Notes under the pieces: generated by a model
Told to the model about the DNA's origin: nothing
Database searches by the model: none
What the model saw: only the letters and a program-made list of their open reading frames with translations
Shown here: positions 54,423 to 64,000 of the stretch, piece by piece
How the letters are laid out: the number at the start of each line of letters is the position of its first letter
Position numbering within the stretch: position 1 is the first letter of the stretch
Translations under genes and position numbers: made by a program
Assembly (NCBI GenBank): GCA_030407315.1
Contig: JALQPE010001746.1
Coordinates: 62,001-126,000 of the forward strand
Origin: Asparagopsis taxiformis
Taxonomy: Eukaryota; Rhodophyta; Florideophyceae; Bonnemaisoniales; Bonnemaisoniaceae
DNA length: 64,000 bases
Reading direction: 5' to 3'

Positions 54423-57400
54423 GTATAAAAATCAAAATGAATGAGCTCGTTCGGTTTGTCTGCATGTAGTGCATGCCCCATTGGCCTTGCTACCTTCTCT
54501 CCGCCAATCGTGGATAAGCAATGCAAGCAAGAATTGCAGAACGCCTTGATGTCCGCCTCGATTGTATTCCATACACAGTAAGACTTGATTGCAAATGTAG
54601 TTGCAGCGACTCCGCGATGACCTCCACGACCGCAATGACCCACAATGCATATACGCATCTGCAATTGGATGGAATTAGAAGGTATCCAGATTGTCCCAGA
54701 TTCAGAACGTATCAATCCATCTTGAAGACATCCCATGGGTTCCTCCCCTTCGTCTAATGCCGCACGCTGCGCGGTGTAAATTTCCTCGTCACTGGGCCAG
54801 GTAAAATCAGGATCTAAGTCAGGCGCGACTGGTGCGCGAAATAATGCAGAAAGTTGCACGGATTTACCTTCATGCAGGGGCTTACTGCCCCAGCGCGAGA
54901 GGAGGTCTGCCCAAACATTATCATCTCCAGCAACATGAGAAATAGTGTAGCGAAAAGCAGAAAGTTTCAAAGCCCAACGCTCAACCTTATTGGCTACATG
55001 CTTAGTGATGCCTGGTTTCGTCGAGTAGGGATCGAAAATAAATGTGAGGTTCTTGTGATCTGTGAATATGTTGAATCCTCTTGGTCGCATGAGAAGGTAG
55101 TCTAGGCGTGTGACAGAAGACACAATGGCATATGCTTCTTTCTCAATTGTAGACCATCGGCTACTAGCACCTCTGAATGAGCCGGATAGAAACGCAAGAG
55201 GCTCATGATGCTGTTCAGCAAATTGTATATCCACCTCATTGGTTGGCACTTGTGTTAAAATCCCTGTCCAATGCTCTTCAGATGCATCTGTAAACAACTG
55301 GAAAGCCTTAGAATCATCTGGATGTGCTAGCATCACGGAATTGGAATTTGCTAGTTCATTGCGCACAGCCCCAAACGTTTCCTGGTGTTCGTCTGTCCAC
55401 AACTGTGAATGCAGTTGGAATTGGGATGCTGCTCTCCGGGTACGAGCTCCGACGGCTTCATAGACCTTTTCCAATATGCGAACAAGAGGAGCAACAAGCT
55501 GTGTGAATTGTGGAATGACACTGCGCATCCAATTGGCTGCACAGATGAACTGCTGTAAATCAGCTCCAGTCACAGGCGTTTGTAATTGAAGGAGACTTTG
55601 AAGTCTGCTGGGATCCATTGTTATGCCACCACTGGATATAATTCGTCCACACCATTTAACCTCCGAAAGGAATAAGCGACACTTAGTAGCATGAAGCTTG
55701 ATTCGTTTTTTCCTGCATATTGTAAACAGTAATCGAAGCTTTAGAATGAGTAAGTGTGCAGACTTCGCGTACAATAGTAAATCATCCAGCCATTGTATGA
55801 TGTCATTCTTCATTACTCCTAGAAGCTGCTGTAGCGTACTCTGAAAGAAGGCTGCAGCATTTGTTTGGCCCTGCAACACTCTGGTTGGAGTGTAAACACC
55901 ATCACAAGTGATAAAGCTTTGGCATTCCTGTGAATCCTTATCAAGAGCAAGCTGAAAGTAGCCATGACATAGATCAATTATAGCATAGCATTTCGTACCA
56001 GCTAATTGGGCCGTTGCTGATTCAATGTTCGGCATCGGCCAACAGTGTGGGACAGTCTGCATGTTAACGGGACGAAGGTCGACAGTAAAACGAAATCCTT
56101 CTGGACCAGACTTGGGGACAATGAGTGGAGCGCAAGCCCATGCACTCTCATTATTAGATTTGACGATACCGAGCCGTATGAATTCATCAATCTTGCTACG
56201 CATAAATTCCTGTTGTTGCGGGGTATACCGACGTACTTTGACACGAACTGGCTTTGCATCATCTTTCAAACGGATCTTCATAGGGGGAGCTCTGATTGGC
56301 GGATCCCTTCCCAGCTTTGTTCGGAATATGTCTGCAAATTCGAACAATAGAGTGCTGAATTCTTGAACATAGTCCTGTGGTAATCCTTCCCTTACAGCAT
56401 TGTCAATCATGGCTTGTATATTCGCTTGAACTTCTTCAACACTCTCTTCACCAATAATATCTTCTAGCGTTTCGAGTGCAATGCCATCGTCATATAAAGC
56501 GTCTGCGGTAATTGCAGTGTGCATACTTTCCGTACTGTTATCACCTTGCAAATCTTTGGGTCCAATAGTGTGTTCGTCTGCATCTAGGTGCAGTGGCATC
56601 TCTGTGACATTTGCCTCATTTGGATATGTCTGTCCGAGAATCATTGCCAAGTTAGTTGTATGGGGCGGAACATGACTGTCTGTACGTCTCTGGGAACGAC
56701 ATTCAAAGCCGACATCCGAGAAGTCTGTGTCGTGGTATATACTACGTACGGACACAATGTGGGCGTCCAGGTTGAATCCTAGTGACTGCAGTACAGGGCG
56801 TGATATAAGAACTTCAGGCATGTTATGATCAAAGACTAGGAATTCCAAATTGCGTAGTCGAAACGGGCCCTCAGATGTCATGAGTGTTGTTGACAGTCTT
56901 GCCTTTTTGTGTGCATATATCCTTGTGGTGTCACCAGATGTGTCAATAGCCAATGATACCGGTACTGGATTGGACAATGGGAGCACAGATACAAATACTC
57001 CCTGCTCCGCGCATTTGTCAAGGTGATTCTGGCTTAATGCAGAGTGATCTGCTCCATAATCACCGTTTACGATTACACTCACAGTGTCAGCCAGTTTTGC
57101 AAAGTACCTGCCAGTTCCCTGTAATGCTTCACGAGCTTCGGAATCATGATTATGTGACAAAGAGTTGAGTCTTCCGGATTTAGATCGCTCCGCATAATAT
57201 TCCTTCAGAAACTTTTCCTTCTCCTTGCTGCTAGTTCTAGGACAATCCCTTATCATATGCCTTCCATTGCACTTTTCCTTATTGAGGCATAAAGGTAACT
57301 GCTTCTTGGATGCATCCTGGCTCTTATCTTCACCTGCGGCAGCTGCGATATTCTTACTACTAGCCGTGCTTACCGTATTTGAACGTTTTGGTAGCGAACA

Positions 57401-58189
57401 GGGAGATGCAGATAGTGTTGGGGTGTTACGATTAGTTCTAGCTGGAATGCAAGCGGCTGAGCTATGAAATGATGTATTTTTCAAGGCCTCAGATGTATTC
57501 GCAATCTCTCCAGCTAGTATTTCACCTCTCTGTTGATCCACTGATGCGGATCGGACAGGGATGAAGGGGTTACATTGTACAGCTTGCTCAACCACATACT
57601 GGTAGAACGAAAGCCAATCAGTTTTCAATGCAGTCTTACACAGGCTCAGATCTGCCAGTATCTTACCCTGCAACTCTGCAGGCTTCAGGAGAGCGCATAT
57701 GTGTGTAGTAGCCACCTGTGGGTTGATTGTTATTAGTGTATCCCAGTGCCTGCTTCTGAGAAACTTTTTGTATTCCATGAACAGGTTCTTTATACGAAGC
57801 TCTGGGTCATCCTCGTATATATTGATTTGCACGTTCGCTATGACAGCCTGTTCCAAATCATGGGGTGTGATGGAGTCGAGAGAGATGGCAGTCTTCTCTT
57901 CCAACCATTTCTTTAGAACGTCCTCATTAAGCTCTTCCACTGTATTGACGTCTTTAAATTCCTTGAACTCAACGAGAGACAGCAGCAGGTCGGGGTCGAA
58001 TGAAGATTTGAGTGAGATAGCAGTTGCTACTCCACCTTGCGCATCAATGTCGCTAATGCGCTGTAGGTACCGTTGACGTGCTTTCACGAATTCGTCAATG
58101 GCTTTGCGACCAAGCTGTCGCAACTCCGGGTGTGTGATAGGGGTGAAAAGTTGTTGCCCTGTGTGGTGACAGCTGTTTGTAGGTGTCAT
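54386..58189 (-). CDS. gag-pol: Gypsy gag-protease-RT-RNase H-integrase N-terminus
   Basis: 1,267 aa from the first ATG (58189; the frame is open to the LTR boundary). Gag fills about the first 300 residues; a zinc knuckle variant CLNKEKCNGRHMIRDC (C-x5-C-x3-H-x4-C) is at plus ~57,270-57,300. Protease: NGDYGADHSALS near plus 57,050. RT: ESAWACAPLIVPK, FRFTVDLRPVN, and the active site WLDDLLLYAK near plus 55,790. RNase H: FTDASEEHWTGIL near plus 55,285. Integrase HHCC zinc motif (HCGRGGHRGV...CNSCLHC) near plus 54,530-54,640. The frame ends 36 bp into the next frame in the middle of integrase. Confidence 0.92.
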   Translation of the reverse strand: MTPTNSCHHTGQQLFTPITHPELRQLGRKAIDEFVKARQRYLQRISDIDAQGGVATAISLKSSFDPDLLLSLVEFKEFKDVNTVEELNEDVLKKWLEEKTAISLDSITPHDLEQAVIANVQINIYEDDPELRIKNLFMEYKKFLRSRHWDTLITINPQVATTHICALLKPAELQGKILADLSLCKTALKTDWLSFYQYVVEQAVQCNPFIPVRSASVDQQRGEILAGEIANTSEALKNTSFHSSAACIPARTNRNTPTLSASPCSLPKRSNTVSTASSKNIAAAAGEDKSQDASKKQLPLCLNKEKCNGRHMIRDCPRTSSKEKEKFLKEYYAERSKSGRLNSLSHNHDSEAREALQGTGRYFAKLADTVSVIVNGDYGADHSALSQNHLDKCAEQGVFVSVLPLSNPVPVSLAIDTSGDTTRIYAHKKARLSTTLMTSEGPFRLRNLEFLVFDHNMPEVLISRPVLQSLGFNLDAHIVSVRSIYHDTDFSDVGFECRSQRRTDSHVPPHTTNLAMILGQTYPNEANVTEMPLHLDADEHTIGPKDLQGDNSTESMHTAITADALYDDGIALETLEDIIGEESVEEVQANIQAMIDNAVREGLPQDYVQEFSTLLFEFADIFRTKLGRDPPIRAPPMKIRLKDDAKPVRVKVRRYTPQQQEFMRSKIDEFIRLGIVKSNNESAWACAPLIVPKSGPEGFRFTVDLRPVNMQTVPHCWPMPNIESATAQLAGTKCYAIIDLCHGYFQLALDKDSQECQSFITCDGVYTPTRVLQGQTNAAAFFQSTLQQLLGVMKNDIIQWLDDLLLYAKSAHLLILKLRLLFTICRKKRIKLHATKCRLFLSEVKWCGRIISSGGITMDPSRLQSLLQLQTPVTGADLQQFICAANWMRSVIPQFTQLVAPLVRILEKVYEAVGARTRRAASQFQLHSQLWTDEHQETFGAVRNELANSNSVMLAHPDDSKAFQLFTDASEEHWTGILTQVPTNEVDIQFAEQHHEPLAFLSGSFRGASSRWSTIEKEAYAIVSSVTRLDYLLMRPRGFNIFTDHKNLTFIFDPYSTKPGITKHVANKVERWALKLSAFRYTISHVAGDDNVWADLLSRWGSKPLHEGKSVQLSALFRAPVAPDLDPDFTWPSDEEIYTAQRAALDEGEEPMGCLQDGLIRSESGTIWIPSNSIQLQMRICIVGHCGRGGHRGVAATTFAIKSYCVWNTIEADIKAFCNSCLHCLSTIGGEKVARPMGHALHADKPNELIHFDFYTWGTAKMVTATC

Positions 58190-58240
58190 TTTTGGGCAAA
58201 GAAAACTCAGTAAGCCACAATTGGCTTCACTAGTGATCAC

Positions 58241-58568
58241 TGTAGTTAATCGTGGTTTGAGTTTTTGTTGAGGTGGTTTTTCCTGCCTCCTTTACTTCTA
58301 CTCTCTGCTACCTGCGTTTAAATACACTCGATATCTCCCTAGCTATGTTTTCTGTTTCATTGACTATGTCCAATTCCCAGCGATAAACAGCTTGCACCGC
58401 CAAAGTTTCCTAGTTAGCCAGTCAAAAAGAAAAGGTCTTCCATTAATTGGGTAGCATTTGGCTGCGCCAAACGGAGTCTTGAGAGGAAATACAGGAAAGA
58501 TGATAATGGGCATAATAGAACCGAATTTGGGATCTCCATTTGAATCGCATTATTTGGAATGCGTGACA
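58241..58568 (-). repeat. Gypsy 5' LTR
   Basis: 328 bp, identical by eye to 52975-53302; TATTTAAA-like promoter element at about 58,317. Confidence 0.95.
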
Positions 58569-58572
58569 ATGG
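58569..58572. repeat. Target-site duplication (right) of the gypsy element
   Basis: ATGG, matching 52971-52974. Confidence 0.8.
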
Positions 58573-59279
58573 GATTAGAGCTCTCACATTATTACATTTG
58601 AACATGAATCAAATCTGCCGCTCTGACGTAAATATTCATCGATGATTTGTTCTGTTGATGCACACGTCGTGCACAGCGTAAGAACACACGAGATGTGGAC
58701 AGAGCGATACGATGAATTCTGCATGGTTCGTGAACTGATATCCCGAGCCCAGCAATTTTCCACACCCTCAGTATTTATGACCAACTGGCAAACTGGCGTA
58801 GTCCTGGGATTAGAACCATAATTGACGTACTCTCCTGCACTATAATCTCTTTCGTACCGTCTCCTATCATTACTCGCTATTTGCACCTAACACCATACAT
58901 GAATCAGACAGTGATCGGTGTGCTTCTCAGGGAAGCCAACGATTTCTTTAAGTGAATTAGGGTGCTGCAACAAGACAAGTTGATACTCTATCAGCTAGCA
59001 TCGCACCCCACATTTGCCCGCAATGATTTTCATTCCCCATACTTGAAACATGTCCTTTGGTATCTTTCTGGTTTCATCTACATGAGCGAGAAGGATACTG
59101 ACGATTTGTGATTCAACCATGCAGTATATTCAAGATATGCAGATGAAAGAATTTGAACAGCACTTGAAACGAGCCATTTTCGTAATCAGGTACGAGTACA
59201 AACTTCGCAGCCAGATAGGGTGATTGGTATACAATTCGCAACAATAGAGATCAGCAAAAATGTCCAATTGGGAGTGATT
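58573..59279. other. Intergenic, no supported gene
   Basis: Short frames only, nothing recognised. Confidence 0.4.
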
Positions 59280-59507
59280 TTAACTGCCGGTTACTGGACT
59301 ATGTGGGGTCTTGAATGATGACGCAGCATTAGGTGGTATGTTTGGAGTCGTTTCAAACTGTGAGGATCTGGGCGCATTCTCAAATATAGACGGAAACACA
59401 AAGGTTGAGATGCCATCACGGTATGGTTTTCCTGAGTTCTGCTGTTCACCAAGTCTCGACTGTTTGCAGGACTTGCGTGCGCCATGGAAGTTCTTGAAGA
59501 ATTTCAT
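59280..59507 (-). CDS. Small basic protein with YRDGISTFVFP motif (family member 4)
   Basis: 75 aa from the ATG at 59507, chosen because MKFFKNFHGARKSCKQSR matches the MK-aromatic/basic start of the other members and a TATATAAAA box lies 84 bp upstream; the longer frame to 59633 would include the TATA box. Motif: YRDGISTFVFPSIFENA at residues 30-46 (FMLP becomes FVFP). Tail rich in Pro, Ser, Thr. No signal peptide. Function unknown. Confidence 0.75.
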   Translation of the reverse strand: MKFFKNFHGARKSCKQSRLGEQQNSGKPYRDGISTFVFPSIFENAPRSSQFETTPNIPPNAASSFKTPHSPVTGS

Positions 59508-59590
59508 TGGGAAGGTTTTCGAAGCTGGTGGAAATTTTTGATACAGATGGATGAGCGGAACGATGTTGCAAAAGTCCCGAGCTAGTATAG

Positions 59591-59599
59591 TTTTATATA
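59591..59599 (-). promoter_or_regulatory. TATA box of YRDGIST member 4
   Basis: TATATAAAA on the minus strand, 84 bp before the ATG at 59507. Confidence 0.5.
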
Positions 59600-60338
59600 T
59601 CGACACAGAGAATATGTCACAGAAATTGTACACCGGTTGGAATACAGCGAGTTTTCTTCGAAAATCGATGGTGAGCAGAGTGCCGGATGTGCAGAGACGA
59701 ATTTATGATCAGATTGGTCCATCCCTGATTTATTCGCCTGAACTTCGATGCGTGATGGGTGCAATCACATGTTTGACTCTGGTGAGACATAAGTCAGGCC
59801 TATCACGGCACTTGGATCCGATTATTCCGTCGCCTGTATTCAACGGTTTGCTAGGTGCATGTTTACTCCTGCCCTGATTGGCTGTCAGAACAACTACAGT
59901 ATTTAAATATCGATCTTTGCGATGTACAGTACACGTCTTTGTATACGAAAAACCACCTGCGTTTTGTTTCTCCGTTGCGATCATTTTCGTCACGATAACA
60001 AGAATTACGACCAATATTATGTATGATAGTAGGTACTCCATACTAGTGCGTTCAATTTGATGATCTGTCTGTGGGTGTCGCATTCTCGAACTCCCATGTG
60101 AGTGTCTGGTTGAGAGGGAACTTCAAGTTTACACAGTCCCCCGGAACAGGTCTAGGGGATCCAATGCCACACATGACACATTCAGGCAAACAAAAGAACC
60201 AATACAGATTTACTGAATCCATCCAAACCGTGTACTCTTCAGCATAAACTGAACATGAATCAAACTCAACTTGATTATCAATTATTCAAACAAACGCAAT
60301 ATAAGACTTCAATCATCATGAGTATTGATCACCGCGGA
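59600..60338. other. Intergenic; possible but unsupported membrane frame
   Basis: The minus frame 60083-59730 contains a hydrophobic stretch (YLLSYIILVVILVIVT), but without a relative or promoter I do not call it. Confidence 0.3.
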
Positions 60339-60968
60339 TCATGAAGAGATCACAGGTGGTCCAATAGTAACCGGAGGGAATGAAGGCTGGTATAGCAGAA
60401 CCAGTCTTGAAATGCCGGGTGATCTGAACGTCAGCCTCGTCCTGCCAAACGTAGCTGAATATCCACTAACTTGCTGGAGAGAAAGGAGTGCGTTACTGAA
60501 TACAAACATTGGTGCACCACCGGAGCAGTTGCGAGTATTAATAAAGAACAAACAGGCCCTTCCTCTGTTCACAAACCTGATACTTGCACAGCCAAACCCT
60601 TGGTTTACAAAGCTTGTTCCGCAGCCACCAGACGAGATTCTACATGCAACAAGTCGTGAAGAAGATCCTGCAATACCCGGTCCTGTTCCAACAGGTCGAA
60701 TCAACGTCCTCTGCGCACACCAGGACCCTCTTCGAGATCTACCATCAATCACAACGACGCACGGCTGCACAGAGCAGTTCTCTCTTCTTCTACATTCCCG
60801 CCTCGCAACTAGAGCTCCCCGACGACCTGGACGACAGTTGTGGGGGCATTGTAGAGCAGGCTGTCGATTCAGAAAGCTTGGGAGGTTCTCATTCTTGCTT
60901 TTATCCGGAGCAGCGTATGTAGCCACAGCGAGATAAAGGAGGACGAATGTGAGCGCAGTAGCACGCAT
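60339..60968 (-). CDS. Secreted ten-cysteine family protein (third member)
   Basis: 209 aa from the ATG at 60968, chosen because it starts a clear signal peptide (MRATALTFVLLYLAVATYAA). N-terminal cysteine block: CPHNC (41-45), RREC (59), CSVQPC (65-70), GSWC (84). Second block: IAGSSSRLVACR (C109), VNQGFGC (C127), ACLFFINTRNC (C139, C148), GGAPMFVFSNALLSLQQV and SATFGRTRLTF. Spacing C-x17-C-x11-C-x8-C matches the relatives exactly; one extra cysteine at 116. Pro/Val-rich end without a mucin tail. Extracellular role unknown. Confidence 0.82.
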   Translation of the reverse strand: MRATALTFVLLYLAVATYAAPDKSKNENLPSFLNRQPALQCPHNCRPGRRGALVARRECRRRENCSVQPCVVVIDGRSRRGSWCAQRTLIRPVGTGPGIAGSSSRLVACRISSGGCGTSFVNQGFGCASIRFVNRGRACLFFINTRNCSGGAPMFVFSNALLSLQQVSGYSATFGRTRLTFRSPGISRLVLLYQPSFPPVTIGPPVISS

Positions 60969-61069
60969 TATAGATAGAATGGAAGAATCTACAGATGTCA
61001 ACTGCGGTTGATATCTGCTAGGTTGACGGAACAGGTATCTATGGGAAGATGATATGCAACTCGACCCAG

Positions 61070-61077
61070 CTTTTATA
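61070..61077 (-). promoter_or_regulatory. TATA box of the third ten-cysteine gene
   Basis: TATAAAAG on the minus strand, 102 bp before the ATG at 60968. Confidence 0.5.
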
Positions 61078-64000
61078 TGTGTTGGGGGTGCTCTATAAGA
61101 TCTGTGAGACGGGCTCACATAGCGCCATCGTCCAAGTGCCACTTCAGCTGTTCGGTTTTTGGGTGATTGTTGAGACGTGTCGTTCTCGTTTCTTATGAAA
61201 AGTTGGCTTCGTCATCGGTAGTATATTAAAAAGGTAACCTTTGATTTGGAGGGAAGACACATCAGACTTGAAAAACTGGCTTCTTTGATACCGGCGGATA
61301 CATACATAGACTTAAGAATTGGCGGTTCTTGCAAAAAGCTCAATGTTGATGTTGCAAATGAGCATTTCACGAATGAATTCAGTGTGCGTCCCCTCCAAGG
61401 GTTTCGCGCAGTATCCGACCCTTGAGCTTTGCAAAGTGGAACGGTTTAACGAGGTAGGATCGTGACTTGGGTGGAATTCGGGGCTATCGAGCAGTTGAGA
61501 GTATTGCTGTGTGTCATTGCCATATCCGTTTCCCGCCAAAACATTAATTTTTCACTATAGGTCACAGTAAATCCTACAATTGGTAACCGAAGCGTGTTCT
61601 ATTCTTTTGGCGTAAGATGACGGGTGAGGAACAAATGTTGTTGTTCCCAGCGCCTCATCACAGTTGTACAGTCGAAAGGATGACGCGCGTCTTGGCGATG
61701 GCGTACAATCGTGTGAAGGACACATATTCTCAATTGGCTAACTCTCAGACAAGAATTTGTTTTAAGTTTGTAATGGGTGAACTGATATTCCAAACGACTT
61801 GATTTGATCCATTGAACTAGGTTAGATGGAAGGGGTAACGATAGTGTCCCCAGGCATGAAGCTTTCCACCGTGTGAGATGCTTCTTGTTGCAGTTTGAAG
61901 GCCAATGGCAACTTCAAGTTGGCCACCCCCAATCACATGCACTTCCTCGCCTGTTCCAACTAGATGTGAGCTCGTTGATGATTGGAGTGGAGCGAGTCTG
62001 TACGTAATGGCTCGCATGGCGCCGGATCACGATATGGGATGTAATGGCATGATTTCTCGTTTCAACTGCACCCGCGGTTCTCGCACATGGTATGTTCACG
62101 TACGAGTGGAATGTATGTGACAGCGAGACGTAGTAGTGATATATATATTACTTCTTCTCAACTGTTTAGGGTTGGGATTGTGTTCCAATCACGTTTCCAC
62201 ATCACAGGTTCCACTCTTACCAAGACGTGATGCAGTGGAATTGCAGTGATTCATTGCCTCGCTCCACTTGGGCTCGAAAGTTGCATACGCTTGCGAGAGA
62301 AACGCTGCAAGAGCAATGCAGCGAGTTTCAGCCATTCTGTCTGTAGATGCACCACTCTTCTGCAGTTTGTCGTTTTTAAGCGTTATGCGAAACATCTGGA
62401 CCATATCGTACCCTAACGTTGGATGCAATATCCACGCTTTCTATTGGAACATCAAAGATTCTTCGCTGTAATTGGACGAAGGACATGCGCAGGCGACCAC
62501 GGCCGATCCAACGGATGTGCTCATACTTTTTGGTGTGCTATGCTTCTCGCGTGTTTTCGATATCTGCTGGCCTATTCAAACGCGTCATCCCGATACATTG
62601 CAGTGGCTGACAAGCACAGCTACACACCCAAACTCGATACTCCTTCATGTATCTATTAGGCATGGCAAGCAAGAACTTTCGTATAACAAACTCGCGAGCA
62701 TGAAAGCTTTTCATGCTTACAAAGCATATGATCTCGGATATTTCATATCGTCCAATAGTTTTCGAAAGCTGTGGTTAACACGAAACTTTGGAAAGAGTTG
62801 GAGATCACGAGTCTGCAAAAATATCTCTGAAGCTGGACAAGTCGTAGAGTTGCACGCGGTATCTGAAGCTCGCTGCCTTGGCGGTCGCTCCTTTCTCTGT
62901 ACTGATTTCCTCTTGCAGTGGAAGCTGAACTGCCGCTTAAACTGACCTGCGTTAGCTGCAGGATGATTTCTGTAGTGCACAGTCTGCACATCCACATTAC
63001 ACCACTATCTTGAGGTGGAAGTAGGCTGGCTACAATATCAATGTACAACCCAACTTTCTTCACGCACACCATTTCCTTCGCAATTGGTAATTGATCCCGC
63101 TGATGGGTAATTACGGGATATTCATTTTCTTATCTTTCCAGTGCAGTTTCATCACTCGTAAATTTTCCGTGTGAGTGTCACATTAAACTTTATTCATCAT
63201 CTGTGTATATCAATAACAGTGTCACAAAACATTGAATCAAACATTGGCTCGACAATGTATTCTAAATCTACTGCAAATTATTTTCTACATCGAAATTTAA
63301 TTCAAATTGATGTAATTTAAGTTGTGTTCTGTCCACGTGCGTGCATGATGACATGAGAGCACTTTGGCCAAGAAGTGTACAGCATCACATCCCCCGCACC
63401 ATCTAATTTGTGCACAATGTAGCCTCCTCACGTGACAATCTATCTACACAAGGCGCTCTACTGACATTCATGGAAGTGCGCAACACAAGAATTCAACCTC
63501 CCCAACTGCAACCGAATGATGACCTGTCAACATGACTCCACATCGCAGGTCCCCGCACGCGCTTATAGGTTACATGACCACAAATCAAAGTTGTAACTAT
63601 TGAGAAGGGCTCACGTTGTGACCACGCCCATCGTTCCTCATGCGCGTGAGTATTCGCAGTAATTTGCGTGCGTACCAATCGACTGTAATCTATCATCTCA
63701 TGTGCGCATCAATTCATTCCCATTGTCCAGCGTCATCCTACTCATGCAAAATTCCACTGCTCGTAACGAGCTAATTTTACACTGAATCCAGCTGTGTACA
63801 CACATCCCAGTGGTAAGAACAATTCAAAGCAGTCTCCGTTCCCAAAATTGGCTCCGTCTGTCCTGCGCTTCCCCTTCACGGTTTGTATTGCGATTGACGC
63901 GTCGCATCGAGGTATTACAGTCGGGAAACGGGTTCCGTTACGGTACACCGTGGTACACCAGGGTACCCTAAGGGTACCGCCTGCGACTCGAGGTGCAATC
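61078..64000. other. Intergenic to window end, no supported gene
   Basis: The largest frame, 62472-62945 (+, 157 aa), has no domain, signal peptide or relative and is crossed by minus-strand frames of similar size. No repeat or RNA gene recognised. Confidence 0.35.

Larger units (their letters stand above)
52975..58568 (-). mobile_element. Near-intact Ty3/gypsy chromovirus-type LTR retrotransposon
   Basis: 5,594 bp, minus-strand orientation. LTRs of 328 bp (52975-53302 and 58241-58568) appear identical by eye with TG...CA ends, and ATGG is duplicated at both sides. Order from the 5' end: gag with zinc knuckle, protease, RT, RNase H, integrase, chromodomain. RT before integrase and a terminal chromodomain define the gypsy class. 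RT and protease motifs resemble gypsy elements of oomycetes. The only visible defect is a one-base break within integrase at about 54,420. Confidence 0.95.

Noticed and set aside
59730..60083. Minus-strand frame with a hydrophobic segment
   Set aside because: A single hydrophobic stretch is weak evidence; no relative and no clear start.
62472..62945. 157-codon plus-strand frame
   Set aside because: No domain, signal peptide, relatives or promoter; comparable frames occur on the opposite strand.

Overview
The window reads as nuclear DNA of a eukaryote with compact, mostly intronless genes and a heavy transposon load. Evidence: two genes with ~100-bp GT-AG introns at identical positions, TATA boxes about 80-110 bp upstream of start codons, AATAAA signals just after stops, and complete Ty1/copia, Ty3/gypsy (chromodomain), CACTA-like and Tc1/mariner elements. 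A red alga of the florideophyte type is my best guess (inference from gene compactness and element mix; not proven). No bacterial operon, rRNA, tRNA or CRISPR was found.

Layout. 0-11.4 kb is a host-gene segment: two opposite-strand members of a small-protein family with the motif YRDGIST-FMLP (274-699 and 1791-2174), a membrane-anchored trypsin-fold protein that has lost all three catalytic residues (3023-4082), and a pair of duplicated secreted proteins with a conserved intron (6423-7309, 10503-11392). 11.7-18.35 kb is an intact, very young copia element: identical 483-bp LTRs, 5-bp target duplication, gag, pol, plus an extra C2H2 zinc-finger frame ahead of gag. 19.7-23.5 kb is a decayed gypsy element interrupted by a CpG-rich block. 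25.085-39.743 kb is a ~14.66-kb DNA transposon with CACTA termini, subterminal hairpin repeats, three ~1-kb internal tandem repeats full of palindromes, and pieces of captured host genes (a protein kinase and a DUF676-type serine esterase, both broken). 39.8-43.4 kb holds a broken gag-protease-integrase element with a Tudor-like tail followed by a Tc1/mariner remnant.

44-51.5 kb and 59-61 kb are again host segments: two further YRDGIST proteins (44382-44543, 59280-59507) and three members of a secreted cysteine family sharing the exact spacing C-x17-C-x11-C-x8-C (46160-47491 with a mucin-like Thr/Pro tail, 50813-51430, 60339-60968). Between them lies a near-intact gypsy chromovirus (52975-58568) with identical 328-bp LTRs but a one-base break in integrase.

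The host genes fall into dispersed small families rather than a pathway: four tiny basic proteins with one conserved motif, three cysteine-rich secreted proteins and two INWDG secreted proteins. The candidate undescribed items are the YRDGIST family, the ten-cysteine family, the membrane pseudoprotease, the zinc-finger frame inside the copia element, and the gene-capturing CACTA element with its structurally maintained hairpins.
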